From Bacillota bacterium (lineage in GTDB: Bacteria > Bacillota > Clostridia > Christensenellales > SZUA-584), in contig JAEYPS010000029.1 in the NCBI GenBank assembly GCA_023410475.1, positions 1-64,000 of the forward strand: DNA of 64,000 nt, given 5' to 3'. Every line of letters starts with the position of its first letter. The stretch's first letter is position 1. The notes below the pieces were generated by a model, which saw only the letters and a list, made by a program, of their open reading frames with translations, searched no databases and was not told where the DNA came from. Shown here one piece after another: positions 41,474 to 48,932 of this stretch. A program made the translations under genes and the position numbers.

Positions 41474-43618
41474 ATGGAACACAGAGTATTTGAGATGGAT
41501 ATCGCCGGCAGAACGCTGACGGTAGAGACAGGAAAGTATGCGCAGCAGGCGGGCGGAAGCTGCATAGTGCGCTGCGGAGACACGGCCGTGCTCGTAACGG
41601 CTACGGCGTCAAAGGAGCAAAGAGAAGGAATCGATTTTTTCCCGTTAAGCATCGAGTTTGAGGAGAAGATGTATTCCGTGGGGAAGATACCCGGAGGATT
41701 TATCAAGAGGGAAGGAAGGCCGTCTGAGAAAGCGGTATTGACCTCGAGGCTTATAGACAGGCCGCTCAGGCCGCTGTTCCCCAAAGGCTATTACAACGAC
41801 GTGCAGGTAATATGCACAGTGATGAGCGTTGACACCGAACTGCCTCCCGCGGTTTACGGAATGATAGGCTCATCGATAGCGCTGAGCATATCGGATATAC
41901 CGTTCCTTGGGCCCACGGCTTCGGTGGTCATAGGCATGGTAGACGGAGAATATGTCGCAAACCCGGACACCGCGCAGCGTGAGAAAAGCGTGCTTGACCT
42001 TACGGTCTCGGGCACGAAGGACGCCGTGATGATGGTGGAAGCTGGCGCAAACGAGATTTCCGAAAGCGAGATGCTGGGAGCGATACTGTTCGCTCATGAA
42101 GAGATAAAGAAGATCATCTCGTTTATAGAGGACATCGTAAAGGAAGTCGGCAAACCTAAGGCCGAGTTTACGCCATACGTGATAGACCCCGAGCTTGAGG
42201 CCAAAGTGCGCGAATACGCAGCCGATAAGGTAAGATGGAGCGTAGACACCACAGAGCGTGGAGTCAGAGATGAGCGCAACGAGGAAGTAAAGGCTGACGT
42301 GATCGCGCATTTCGCGGAAGAGTACCCGGAAAGCAAAGGCGATATAGGAAGCATATTGTACGATCTTAAAAAAGAGATCGTGCGCGACAAGATAATCAAC
42401 CACGAGATACGCCCGGACGGCAGAAAGTTTACCGAGATACGCCCGATATGGTGCGAGGTGGGAGTGTTCGCGAGAACGCACGGCAGCGCCGTGTTCACGC
42501 GAGGTGAGACGCAGGCGTTGACGCTGACGACTCTGGGCGCGATTAGCGACATGCAGAGAATTGAAGGGCTTTCGGACGATTCGTTCAAGCGTTATATGCA
42601 CCATTACAATATGCCTCCGTATTCGACAGGCGAAGCAAAGTTTTTGCGCTCTGCCAGCAGGAGGGAGATAGGACACGGGGCTCTCGCGGAGAGGGCGCTC
42701 ATGCCGGTATTGCCCAGCGAACTCGATTTTCCGTACGCGATAAGGACGGTGTCAGAGTGCATCAGTTCTAACGGCTCTACCTCTATGGCAAGCGTATGCG
42801 CGAGCTCGCTGTCGCTGATGGACGCGGGCGTGCCGCTTAGCGCACCGGTCGCGGGCGCGGCAATGGGGCTCATTAAAGACGAAAGCACCGGCAACATAGC
42901 GATACTGACGGACATACAGGGGCTTGAGGACTTCCTCGGCGACATGGACTTCAAGGTTGCGGGAACATCGAAGGGCATAACCGCGATACAGATGGATATA
43001 AAGATAAAGGGCATCGACGAGCAGGTTTTGACGAGGGCGCTCGCGCAGGCAAATGAAGCGAGGATGTTCATACTTGACAAGATGAACGCCGTGCTTGAGG
43101 CGCCAAGAGACGACCTGTCGAAGTACGCACCGAGAATAATGCAGTTTACCATTGACCCTGAGAAAATAAGAGAGGTCATAGGCTCGGGCGGCAAAGTTAT
43201 CAACAAGATAATAGCCGACACGGGCGTCAAGATAGACCTTGAGGACGACGGCAGGGTGTTTATAACGTCACCCGACAAGGAAGCTTCGGAAAAGGCGAAA
43301 GCCGCTATCGACGCCATTGTCAAGGACGTCGAGGTTGGCAACGTGTACCTCGGCAAGGTGGTTCGCATAATGAACTTCGGAGCGTTCGTTGAACTCGCGC
43401 CCGGAAAAGACGGGCTCGTGCACATATCTAAGCTCGCGAACGAGCACGTTAAAAGGGTCGAAGACGTTGTCAACATCGGCGACGAGATACTCGTGCGCGT
43501 CACGGAGATAGACAAGCAGGGCAGGGTGAACCTTACGAGAAAAGGGCTGCTGCCCGGCGATAAGAAGAAGGACGAGGGCGCTCCTAAAGATGAAACGCCT
43601 GATGAGCCAAAAGAGTAA
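41474..43618 (+). CDS. pnp: Polyribonucleotide nucleotidyltransferase (PNPase)
   Basis: A 714-residue PNPase. Two RNase PH domains (about 10-230 and 310-545) carry GGSCIVRCGDTAVLVTAT and, in the second, the catalytic region SSNGSTSMASVCASSLSLMDAG. The KH domain (about 560-615) has IREVIGSGGKVINKI and the S1 domain (about 625-690) has GNVYLGKVVRIMNFGAFVEL. A short acidic/lysine tail follows. It degrades RNA 3' to 5' phosphorolytically. The purine-rich site lies about 14 nt before the ATG, which is long, so Met8 remains an alternative start. Confidence 0.97.
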   Translation: MEHRVFEMDIAGRTLTVETGKYAQQAGGSCIVRCGDTAVLVTATASKEQREGIDFFPLSIEFEEKMYSVGKIPGGFIKREGRPSEKAVLTSRLIDRPLRPLFPKGYYNDVQVICTVMSVDTELPPAVYGMIGSSIALSISDIPFLGPTASVVIGMVDGEYVANPDTAQREKSVLDLTVSGTKDAVMMVEAGANEISESEMLGAILFAHEEIKKIISFIEDIVKEVGKPKAEFTPYVIDPELEAKVREYAADKVRWSVDTTERGVRDERNEEVKADVIAHFAEEYPESKGDIGSILYDLKKEIVRDKIINHEIRPDGRKFTEIRPIWCEVGVFARTHGSAVFTRGETQALTLTTLGAISDMQRIEGLSDDSFKRYMHHYNMPPYSTGEAKFLRSASRREIGHGALAERALMPVLPSELDFPYAIRTVSECISSNGSTSMASVCASSLSLMDAGVPLSAPVAGAAMGLIKDESTGNIAILTDIQGLEDFLGDMDFKVAGTSKGITAIQMDIKIKGIDEQVLTRALAQANEARMFILDKMNAVLEAPRDDLSKYAPRIMQFTIDPEKIREVIGSGGKVINKIIADTGVKIDLEDDGRVFITSPDKEASEKAKAAIDAIVKDVEVGNVYLGKVVRIMNFGAFVELAPGKDGLVHISKLANEHVKRVEDVVNIGDEILVRVTEIDKQGRVNLTRKGLLPGDKKKDEGAPKDETPDEPKE

Positions 43619-43628
43619 TCACAAGCTG

Positions 43629-43655
43629 AAGAACGCCTGAGGGCGTTCTTTTTTT
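43629..43655 (+). terminator. Terminator of pnp
   Basis: AAGAACGCC (43629-43637), loop TGAG, GGCGTTCTT (43642-43650), then T5. It just overlaps the end of the convergent lipoprotein gene. Confidence 0.85.
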
Positions 43656-44577
43656 ACGCAGCGGTATCATTTTTACGCACCTTGTCAAACCATAAAATGA
43701 GGTTACCCGATATATCGTATTTGCAGATATAAATATCTTTACCCAAGAGAAATATGTAATAGGGGATCTTTTCGCACTGTTCGTCGTACAGACTGTATCT
43801 ATAGCGTGCTAAATACTTATAGAATACCTCTTTTAGCGTTGATTCAGTGGCATAGCAATTTTCTATTAAATCTTCGTCCAGCAGTTCGCATTTATAGCTT
43901 ATGTTTATATACGCTTCTTTGCTTTCGCCTTGGGTTATGGTGAAGGCATCATCTTTGATTATATATTTTGTTCCAGATCTGTCTTCTAGCGCAGAGGAAG
44001 AGATAGCAGCGAAAACAACTTCTGAGAGTTCATATTCACCGACAACGGCTTCCGTTTGATTAAAATAAAAAAGAAGTATTTCTATGCTTCCGCTTTGGAC
44101 TACGTATTTTTGATACGTTTCTTTTGAAGACTGTGAATCAGCTTCGGATAAGGTCAGCTTATTCGCAAAATTTTTGAGTTCGTGTAAAGCGTCTTGTCTT
44201 ATGGTCAATTCCTGCAATCCGTTAAAATCGCAGATGGCATCAAACGCCTCTTCCTTAGTATCCCGTACAAACATATCGACCAACAGCGGATAATTCATTA
44301 CGGTTTCGACCAACGCCTTTGTCGTCATACTCTTTAAAATCGATTGGGGAATCTGACAAGCTTCCGCTTTTTCCATTCGGGATCTGAATCCTGCCCATGT
44401 TGCGGTACCGGGCACTACAGGGTACTGATATGCTTCGGTTATCGTATATTTGTCGTTCCCCGTATCTTTTGCAGAGGCAGTTCCAATGGATTCTATAGTA
44501 TTCTCACAGCCGCTTAGTAAAGCTATAAATATTAGAATCAATGTATAACATATTATCTGACTGAAATGCTTCCTCAT
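43654..44577 (-). CDS. Putative lipoprotein, paralogue of the upstream gene
   Basis: A 307-residue predicted lipoprotein. Its short signal peptide ends in the lipobox LLSGC. The body has no family I recognise. The last 60 residues (RYRYSLYDEQCEKIPYYIF, DIYICKYD, WFDKVRK) are nearly the same as the end of the neighbouring lipoprotein gene, so the two are tandem relatives. This copy has an additional N-terminal region of about 150 residues. GGAGG precedes ATG 44577. Base composition is lower in G+C than the flanking housekeeping genes. Confidence 0.75.
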   Translation of the reverse strand: MRKHFSQIICYTLILIFIALLSGCENTIESIGTASAKDTGNDKYTITEAYQYPVVPGTATWAGFRSRMEKAEACQIPQSILKSMTTKALVETVMNYPLLVDMFVRDTKEEAFDAICDFNGLQELTIRQDALHELKNFANKLTLSEADSQSSKETYQKYVVQSGSIEILLFYFNQTEAVVGEYELSEVVFAAISSSALEDRSGTKYIIKDDAFTITQGESKEAYINISYKCELLDEDLIENCYATESTLKEVFYKYLARYRYSLYDEQCEKIPYYIFLLGKDIYICKYDISGNLILWFDKVRKNDTAA

Positions 44578-44605
44578 AAAAACCTCCGATTGCAAACGGG
44601 TTTAT

Positions 44606-45082
44606 TTATGCCTTCTTCCGCACCTTGTCAAACCAATGAAAGAGCATATCGGATCTGTCGTATCTGCAAATATAAACATCTTCATCGAGCTGGAATATGT
44701 GGTAGCGGATCTTTTCACCCTGTTCGTCGTACAGGCTGTACCTGTAGCGCTCTTTGTACTTATCGAACATTTCCTTCAAGCAATCGTATCTATCTTCAAT
44801 GATTTTATCGTCCAACACTTCTTTTTTGTAGCTAATATTCGTGTACTTATCTTCGTTATCGGCCTGTACTACAGCGAAGGCGCTGGGTTCGATTATATAT
44901 TCCGTTCCGGCCTTATGCTCGCGCAGATAATCGCGCCCTTCGGGAGAAAGGTCTGCTATTATAACGTCTTCATATTCGTAAGTACCGACAATAGAATATA
45001 TAGGATCCGCACAAGCGCTCAGTAATAAAATAAATATAAAAATCATTACAGAACAAAATTTATTCGCTGAATACTTTTTCAT
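44606..45082 (-). CDS. Putative small lipoprotein, paralogue of the downstream gene
   Basis: A 158-residue predicted lipoprotein with signal peptide and lipobox LLSAC. The mature part has the KYTNISYKKEVLDDKIIED segment, matching INISYKCELLDEDLIEN of the next gene, and a shared C-terminal RYRYSLYDEQGEKIRYHIF...WFDKVRK. ATG 45082 follows GGAGG. The pair is probably co-transcribed, 28 bp apart. It is probably surface-exposed; the role is unknown. Confidence 0.75.
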   Translation of the reverse strand: MKKYSANKFCSVMIFIFILLLSACADPIYSIVGTYEYEDVIIADLSPEGRDYLREHKAGTEYIIEPSAFAVVQADNEDKYTNISYKKEVLDDKIIEDRYDCLKEMFDKYKERYRYSLYDEQGEKIRYHIFQLDEDVYICRYDRSDMLFHWFDKVRKKA

Positions 45083-45445
45083 AAGGACCTCCAATAAACA
45101 ATAATTTTGCACTATGTTAATATTAATTAAGGACAATGATTTATAAAAACTACTTCCAAAAACTAACAGAGGCATTTTTTATATATGGACAGTCAAGAAT
45201 TCTATGCTCATATAAACCATACGGTCCCCATTTTGATCTGACACCGACGTAAGATCACCTTGGTATTGTATATCGGCTTGCCCATACTTTCATCGGCAAT
45301 GTATGATAAGTAACAGGTATATAATACCACATATATATGAAGATGTAAACCGGAATAAAATATATTAATAAAGTGCATATAAACCACACGAGAAATAAAT
45401 TTCAATATGTATAGTTATTAATCGAAACACATGTTTTCTGAGTGT
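45083..45445. other. AT-rich intergenic region
   Basis: No gene is supportable. It holds the promoter region of the lipoprotein pair, without a clear consensus promoter. Two near-identical 15-mers, CATATAAACCATACG (45209-45223) and CATATAAACCACACG (45376-45390), lie 167 bp apart. Confidence 0.4.
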
Positions 45446-45532
45446 AAAAAAACCGCCGGCAACGCCGGCGGATGGCCAGCCACACCAAAAGGAGGTACCC
45501 AAATGGCAACAGCTTAGCACACACAAAATGGT
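45446..45532 (-). ncRNA. Candidate small regulatory RNA with anti-Shine-Dalgarno segment
   Basis: On the minus strand an extended -10 (TGC, TATAAT at 45539-45544) is followed by about 87 nt ending in a perfect hairpin, CCGCCGGC GTT GCCGGCGG, and seven T. Between them lies GGGTACCTCCTTTTGG, whose CCTCCTTTT is complementary to a full Shine-Dalgarno sequence. GCCA and TGGC flank it and could present it in a loop. No open frame of note lies within. The alternative is a plus-strand leader, because the complement reads AAAAGGAGGT then ATG GCA ACA GCT TAG. I know of no named family that it matches. Confidence 0.5.
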
Positions 45533-45538
45533 ATCTGA

Positions 45539-45547
45539 ATTATAGCA
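45539..45547 (-). promoter_or_regulatory. Extended -10 promoter of the candidate small RNA
   Basis: Minus-strand TGC then TATAAT (45539-45544). The -35 region is T/A-rich without a clear match. Confidence 0.5.
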
Positions 45548-45658
45548 CATATTTAAACAAAAATGTACATTAAAATGTATAAAAAGTGCTAATAAAATGT
45601 TGAAAAAAATCTGATTATGGATTTTTATTAAGTGACTGAACATTATAAGTGTAGAAAC

Positions 45659-45679
45659 GGGCGGCATCCAGGGCCGCCC
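45659..45679. repeat. GC-rich palindrome (GGGCGGC family)
   Basis: GGGCGGC (45659-45665) and GCCGCCC (45673-45679), preceded by AAAC as at 27552-27574. It lies just past the zinc-ribbon gene on the minus strand. Confidence 0.5.
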
Positions 45680-45716
45680 GGGTGTAAAGAATGAAACCAA
45701 GTAATAACGCGCGGCT

Positions 45717-45977
45717 TTACTGTTTCCACCGTTTCAGCTGCGGATAAGTCTCGCGCAGCATTTGTCGGGCGTCGCTCTCGCTCATGCCCGTTTCAACCAC
45801 GAACGGAACGCAGAACTCTATCATCTCGTCCATGCTCATCTGCGATGTGAACTTTCCCGACTGATAGCAGTATGAGCAGTAGTCTTCGCTCTTGCTGCCG
45901 TCCTCGTTCGTTCCGTACATTCCGCCTCCGCCCATGGGCATTCCGCAGCTCTGGCAGTATTTTTCGCTGTTTTCCAT
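45717..45977 (-). CDS. Zinc-ribbon domain protein
   Basis: An 86-residue protein. An N-terminal zinc ribbon (CQSCGMPM at about 8-15 and YCSYCYQSG at about 33-41) is joined to a short helical domain with MSMDEMIEFCVPFVVETGMSE. It matches the small 'putative zinc ribbon' family common in Firmicutes and archaea, whose role is not known. AGGAGATAGGT precedes the ATG. Two palindromes lie directly upstream and may regulate it. Confidence 0.82.
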   Translation of the reverse strand: MENSEKYCQSCGMPMGGGGMYGTNEDGSKSEDYCSYCYQSGKFTSQMSMDEMIEFCVPFVVETGMSESDARQMLRETYPQLKRWKQ

Positions 45978-46001
45978 ACCTATCTCCTTAAAATGCTTTG
46001 A

Positions 46002-46017
46002 TTGTACGATTGTACAA
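46002..46017. promoter_or_regulatory. Palindromic putative operator
   Basis: TTGTAC, GATT, GTACAA is a perfect 16-bp palindrome centred about 32 bp upstream of the zinc-ribbon gene start. Its regulator is not identified. Confidence 0.45.
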
Positions 46018-46021
46018 CACT

Positions 46022-46047
46022 GAACATGACATCAGCATGTCACGTTC
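46022..46047. repeat. Interrupted 26-bp inverted repeat
   Basis: GAACATGACAT, CAGC, ATGTCACGTTC forms an 11-bp stem with one mismatch. No T-tract follows, so an operator or RNA structure is as likely as a terminator. Confidence 0.45.
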
Positions 46048-46170
46048 AAATAAAGCTATTAAAACTATTTAATCGGATTTGATCTGAATAAACTTATATA
46101 GCAACACCATAATAAACACAAATCAGGCGAACGGTCGTATCGGCTACCATATTTAGCTCTTTAAGCATAT

Positions 46171-46200
46171 TTGAATCAATTCAAAAATACAAATTATTAT
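46171..46200 (+). promoter_or_regulatory. Promoter of the deacetylase gene
   Basis: TTGAAT (46171-46176), an 18-bp spacer and TATTAT (46195-46200). The -35 is part of the palindrome TTGAAT/ATTCAA. Confidence 0.5.
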
Positions 46201-46230
46201 ATCTATTTAAGTTAATCAGGCGGTGTTAGT

Positions 46231-47004
46231 ATGCGCATATTCGTTGTAAAGAAAAACACCTTGATAAGGGCTGCAGTATTTGTACTGCTCGTGATAGGAG
46301 CCATAGTTTACACGCAGGTGGCGTTCAGTGACGCCGCGCCCGTCTCGAGCACGGCAGAAAACATGCCGATTTGCCGCGTGGCCTCAAACGAAAAGGCAGT
46401 AGCCATAACTGTAGACACGGCGTTTGGCGACGCCGATTACACACAGCAGATACTTGAGTCTTTGCGCGGTGAGAATGTACGGGTTACGTTTTTTGTAATG
46501 GGGCTGTGGGCAAACGACAATCAGGAGATGACGGGCAAGATAGCCGAGGCGGGACATGAGATAGCAAACCACTCGATGAATCACACAAGGTATCCCGATC
46601 TTATGACAAGCGAGATAACGGGCGACGCCAACGACGCCTCGGATATCATATTCCAGCTTACGGGCTACGACACCAAGGTGATAAGGCCGCCATACGGCGC
46701 GTTTGACACGGAGACCATAGCGGCGCTGCAAAGAGAGGGCTACATACCCGTAAAGTGGAGCCTCGACGCAAAGGACTGGAAAGGGCTTGACGCAAAAAAG
46801 ATAACCGACGAAGTGCTCTCAAAGGTCAAGAGCGGAGACATAATTATGTTTCAGAACAACGTCGCCGCTACGCCTGAGGCGCTTCCCGCAATAATTCTCG
46901 GACTGCGCGAAGAAGGGTTTAAGATAGTTACCGTGTCGGATCTGCTGCTCGAAGAGAACAGCTTCGTAGACTCGCAGGGCACGCAGAGATATTTTCAGGA
47001 TTGA
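46231..47004 (+). CDS. Polysaccharide deacetylase family protein
   Basis: A 257-residue CE4/NodB-domain protein with an N-terminal membrane anchor (about 10-32). Motif 1 is atypical, VAITVDTAFGDADYT, instead of the TFDDG type; the first Asp is kept. Motif 2 is HEIANHSMNH, supplying both metal histidines, motif 3 is IRPPYGAFD and motif 4 is KWSLDAKDW. It should deacetylate peptidoglycan or another N-acetyl sugar polymer outside the cell. Similar variant-motif deacetylases are common in sporulating Clostridia. GGCGGTGT precedes the ATG. Confidence 0.87.
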   Translation: MRIFVVKKNTLIRAAVFVLLVIGAIVYTQVAFSDAAPVSSTAENMPICRVASNEKAVAITVDTAFGDADYTQQILESLRGENVRVTFFVMGLWANDNQEMTGKIAEAGHEIANHSMNHTRYPDLMTSEITGDANDASDIIFQLTGYDTKVIRPPYGAFDTETIAALQREGYIPVKWSLDAKDWKGLDAKKITDEVLSKVKSGDIIMFQNNVAATPEALPAIILGLREEGFKIVTVSDLLLEENSFVDSQGTQRYFQD

Positions 47005-47025
47005 TTTACCGGAAAACCTCTTTTT

Positions 47026-47136
47026 ATGAAAAGCCACGGCCCGCAGACCTTCGCTTGCGCGCGCTTGGACGCTGGGGCTGACTATGTGAACAAGGCTCTG
47101 AAAGAGGTTTTGGGTTGCGATGAGGGTAAGATATGA
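47026..47136 (+). CDS. Possible 36-residue small protein
   Basis: ATG at 47026 opens a 36-codon frame that ends ATATGA, overlapping the SSB start as ATGA. The predicted peptide (MKSHGPQTFACARLDAG to EVLGCDEGKI) has ordinary codon use, but there is no ribosome-binding site and no family I recognise. It may be a coupled leader peptide or the remnant of a larger gene. It lies inside an 11-bp inverted repeat (47013-47023 with 47101-47111). Confidence 0.25.
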   Translation: MKSHGPQTFACARLDAGADYVNKALKEVLGCDEGKI

Positions 47137-47732
47137 ATGAATCGGCTAACAGCGTCAGCATTGCCGGAAAGCTAAACGGGCTAATGCTGTCGCATAAGAT
47201 ATTCGGGGAAGCCTTTTATACATTTTTCCTTGAATGCGAGAGGCTCAGCGAGAAGGCGGATATACTCCCAGTTACCGTATCGGAGAGGCTGCTTATGAAG
47301 CATCCTCTTGGCGACGGCTCCGATATCTGCGTCAGGGGACAGCTGCGCTCGTATAACAAGCTTGTGGACGGAAAGGTAAGGCTTTATCTTACGGTATTCG
47401 CACGGGAGATAGAGGATAAAGCGCGCCCGGTAAACGAGATAGAGCTCTTAGGGTTTGTCTGCAAGCCGCCGGTATACCGCGTGACGCCCTTTGGGCGCGA
47501 GATAACCGACATGCTCGTGGCGGTCAACAGGGCTTACAACAAGTCTGATTACATTCCCTGTATAGTATGGGGCAGAAACGCGAGGTATGCCGCTGATTTT
47601 GAAGTGGGAGACAAGATAAGCGTATTTGGCAGGGTGCAGTCGAGGGAGTACGAAAAGGTGATGGAAAACGGGGAGAAGTTGACTCGCACCGCTTACGAGG
47701 TATCCGTCTCGAGGCTGCAAAAAGAAGAATAG
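47133..47732 (+). CDS. Single-stranded DNA-binding protein-like, two OB folds
   Basis: A 199-residue protein. The C-terminal half (about 100-199) is a clear SSB-type OB fold: VNEIELLGFVCKPPVYR, ITDMLVAVNRAYNKSDYIPCIVWGRNAR and GDKISVFGRVQSREYEK. The N-terminal half (about 5-98) is a second, more diverged OB fold (SIAGKLNGLMLSHKIFGEAFYTFFLEC). It lacks the acidic DDDIPF-like tail of replicative SSB, so it is probably an accessory DNA-binding protein. This two-domain form is found in Clostridia. Confidence 0.8.
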   Translation: MNESANSVSIAGKLNGLMLSHKIFGEAFYTFFLECERLSEKADILPVTVSERLLMKHPLGDGSDICVRGQLRSYNKLVDGKVRLYLTVFAREIEDKARPVNEIELLGFVCKPPVYRVTPFGREITDMLVAVNRAYNKSDYIPCIVWGRNARYAADFEVGDKISVFGRVQSREYEKVMENGEKLTRTAYEVSVSRLQKEE

Positions 47733-47764
47733 ACCTTTTTGTTGACGTGCTAATGTGATAAAAT

Positions 47765-47796
47765 AACAGAGGCTAAAAGCCGCTGTTATTTTTTTG
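47765..47796 (+). terminator. Terminator after the SSB-like gene
   Basis: AACAG-A-GGCT, AAA, AGCC-G-CTGTT followed by a run of T. Confidence 0.7.
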
Positions 47797-47869
47797 TACG
47801 CAAAGCCTTTGGGGTGACGAGGAGCAGTCTGAGACTGCGCCATATTTGTGTAATGTAAGGAGCGTTTTG

Positions 47870-48622
47870 ATGAAGATATTAAGGGCGTCTAAGGATGGAC
47901 AAACTTTTTACGCGGTGCTTAATGAAGGGCGAGCGCTGCGCATAGCGGGCGGGCCTTTCGGCGAGTTATCGTATACAAGAGAGGAATACGAGCTTGGCTC
48001 TTTGGTGCTGCTGGCGCCGTGCGAGCCCACAAAGGTGGTGGCGGTGGGGCTCAACTATTCTGATCACGCCAAAGAGCTCGACGAGAAGCTGATCGGCAGC
48101 CCTGTGCTTTTTATAAAGCCCTCGACGGCTGTTATAGCGCACGGGCAGAGCATAGTATATCCTTCCGATTCCTCGCGCGTGGATTATGAGGCGGAGCTGG
48201 CGGTCGTAATCAAAAAAACATGCCGCAATATTTCAGCTGATAAAGCGCGCGACTATATACTTGGGTTTACCGCACTTAACGACGTTACGGCCCGCGACCT
48301 GCAAAAGAATGACGGACAGTGGACACGGGCGAAGTCTTTCGATACGTTTTGCCCGATAGGGCCGTACATAGACACGCAATTCGATCCCGAAAACAAGAGT
48401 ATCAAAAGCGTGCTTGGCGGTGAGGTAAAGCAAAGTGGCAGCACGTCGGACATGCTTTTTAAAGTGCCTGAGCTTATAAGTTTTATCAGCTCGTGCATGA
48501 CGCTTTTGCCGGGCGATGTTATAGCAACCGGCACGCCGGTTGGCGTAGGGCCCATGCAGAGGGGCGACACGATAGAGATAAGGATAGAAGGACTCGAGAC
48601 ACTCAGAAACACCGTTATATAG
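47870..48622 (+). CDS. Fumarylacetoacetate hydrolase family protein
   Basis: A 250-residue FAH-family enzyme. VAVGLNYSDHAKEL (about 56-69) opens the catalytic domain. The metal-binding acidic pair is in DYEAELAVVI (about 105-114) and the third acid is near FTALNDVTARDLQ. The end GDVIATGTPVGVGPMQRGD is diagnostic. Members hydrolyse or decarboxylate 2-oxo acids (acylpyruvate, 2-hydroxyhepta-2,4-diene-dioate); the exact substrate is not predictable. AAGGAG precedes ATG 47870. Confidence 0.88.
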   Translation: MKILRASKDGQTFYAVLNEGRALRIAGGPFGELSYTREEYELGSLVLLAPCEPTKVVAVGLNYSDHAKELDEKLIGSPVLFIKPSTAVIAHGQSIVYPSDSSRVDYEAELAVVIKKTCRNISADKARDYILGFTALNDVTARDLQKNDGQWTRAKSFDTFCPIGPYIDTQFDPENKSIKSVLGGEVKQSGSTSDMLFKVPELISFISSCMTLLPGDVIATGTPVGVGPMQRGDTIEIRIEGLETLRNTVI

Positions 48623-48632
48623 GGAGGGAAAT

Positions 48633-48932
48633 ATGCACGAGTCAATGCTGAAATCGCAAGAGATGGACATGCTGTTCAAAGCGGTGCTGAGCCTTGAAAG
48701 CGCAGAGGAATGCTATATGTTCTTTGAAGATATCTGCACGATCTCAGAGCTCAAATCCATAGCGCAGAGGCTGAAAGTAGCCGCGCTGCTGAAGGACAAG
48801 CATACGTGCCATGACATATCGCAGAGCACGGGCGCAAGCACGGCCACGATAAGCCGCGTCAACAAGTGCCTTCATTACGGCGCGGGCGGATATGATATAG
48901 TTTTAAAGCGGCTTCAGGGCCGGGAGGACTGA
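48633..48932 (+). CDS. yerC: YerC/TrpR-like DNA-binding protein
   Basis: A 99-residue helix-turn-helix protein of the YerC/YecD family, related to TrpR. It has TISELKSIAQRLKVAALLKD (about 36-55) and the recognition helix region ISQSTGASTATISRVNKCLHYG (about 61-82). In Bacillus the gene lies just before pcrA, exactly as here, and its stop touches the pcrA start. The target and effector are unknown; the tryptophan-binding residues of TrpR are not evident. AGGGAGG precedes the ATG. Confidence 0.9.
   Translation: MHESMLKSQEMDMLFKAVLSLESAEECYMFFEDICTISELKSIAQRLKVAALLKDKHTCHDISQSTGASTATISRVNKCLHYGAGGYDIVLKRLQGRED

Noticed and set aside
45365..45700. A 111-codon minus-strand frame in the intergenic region at 45.4-45.7 kb
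   Set aside because: It runs through the candidate small RNA, its promoter and its terminator; composition is not protein-like and there is no ribosome-binding site.
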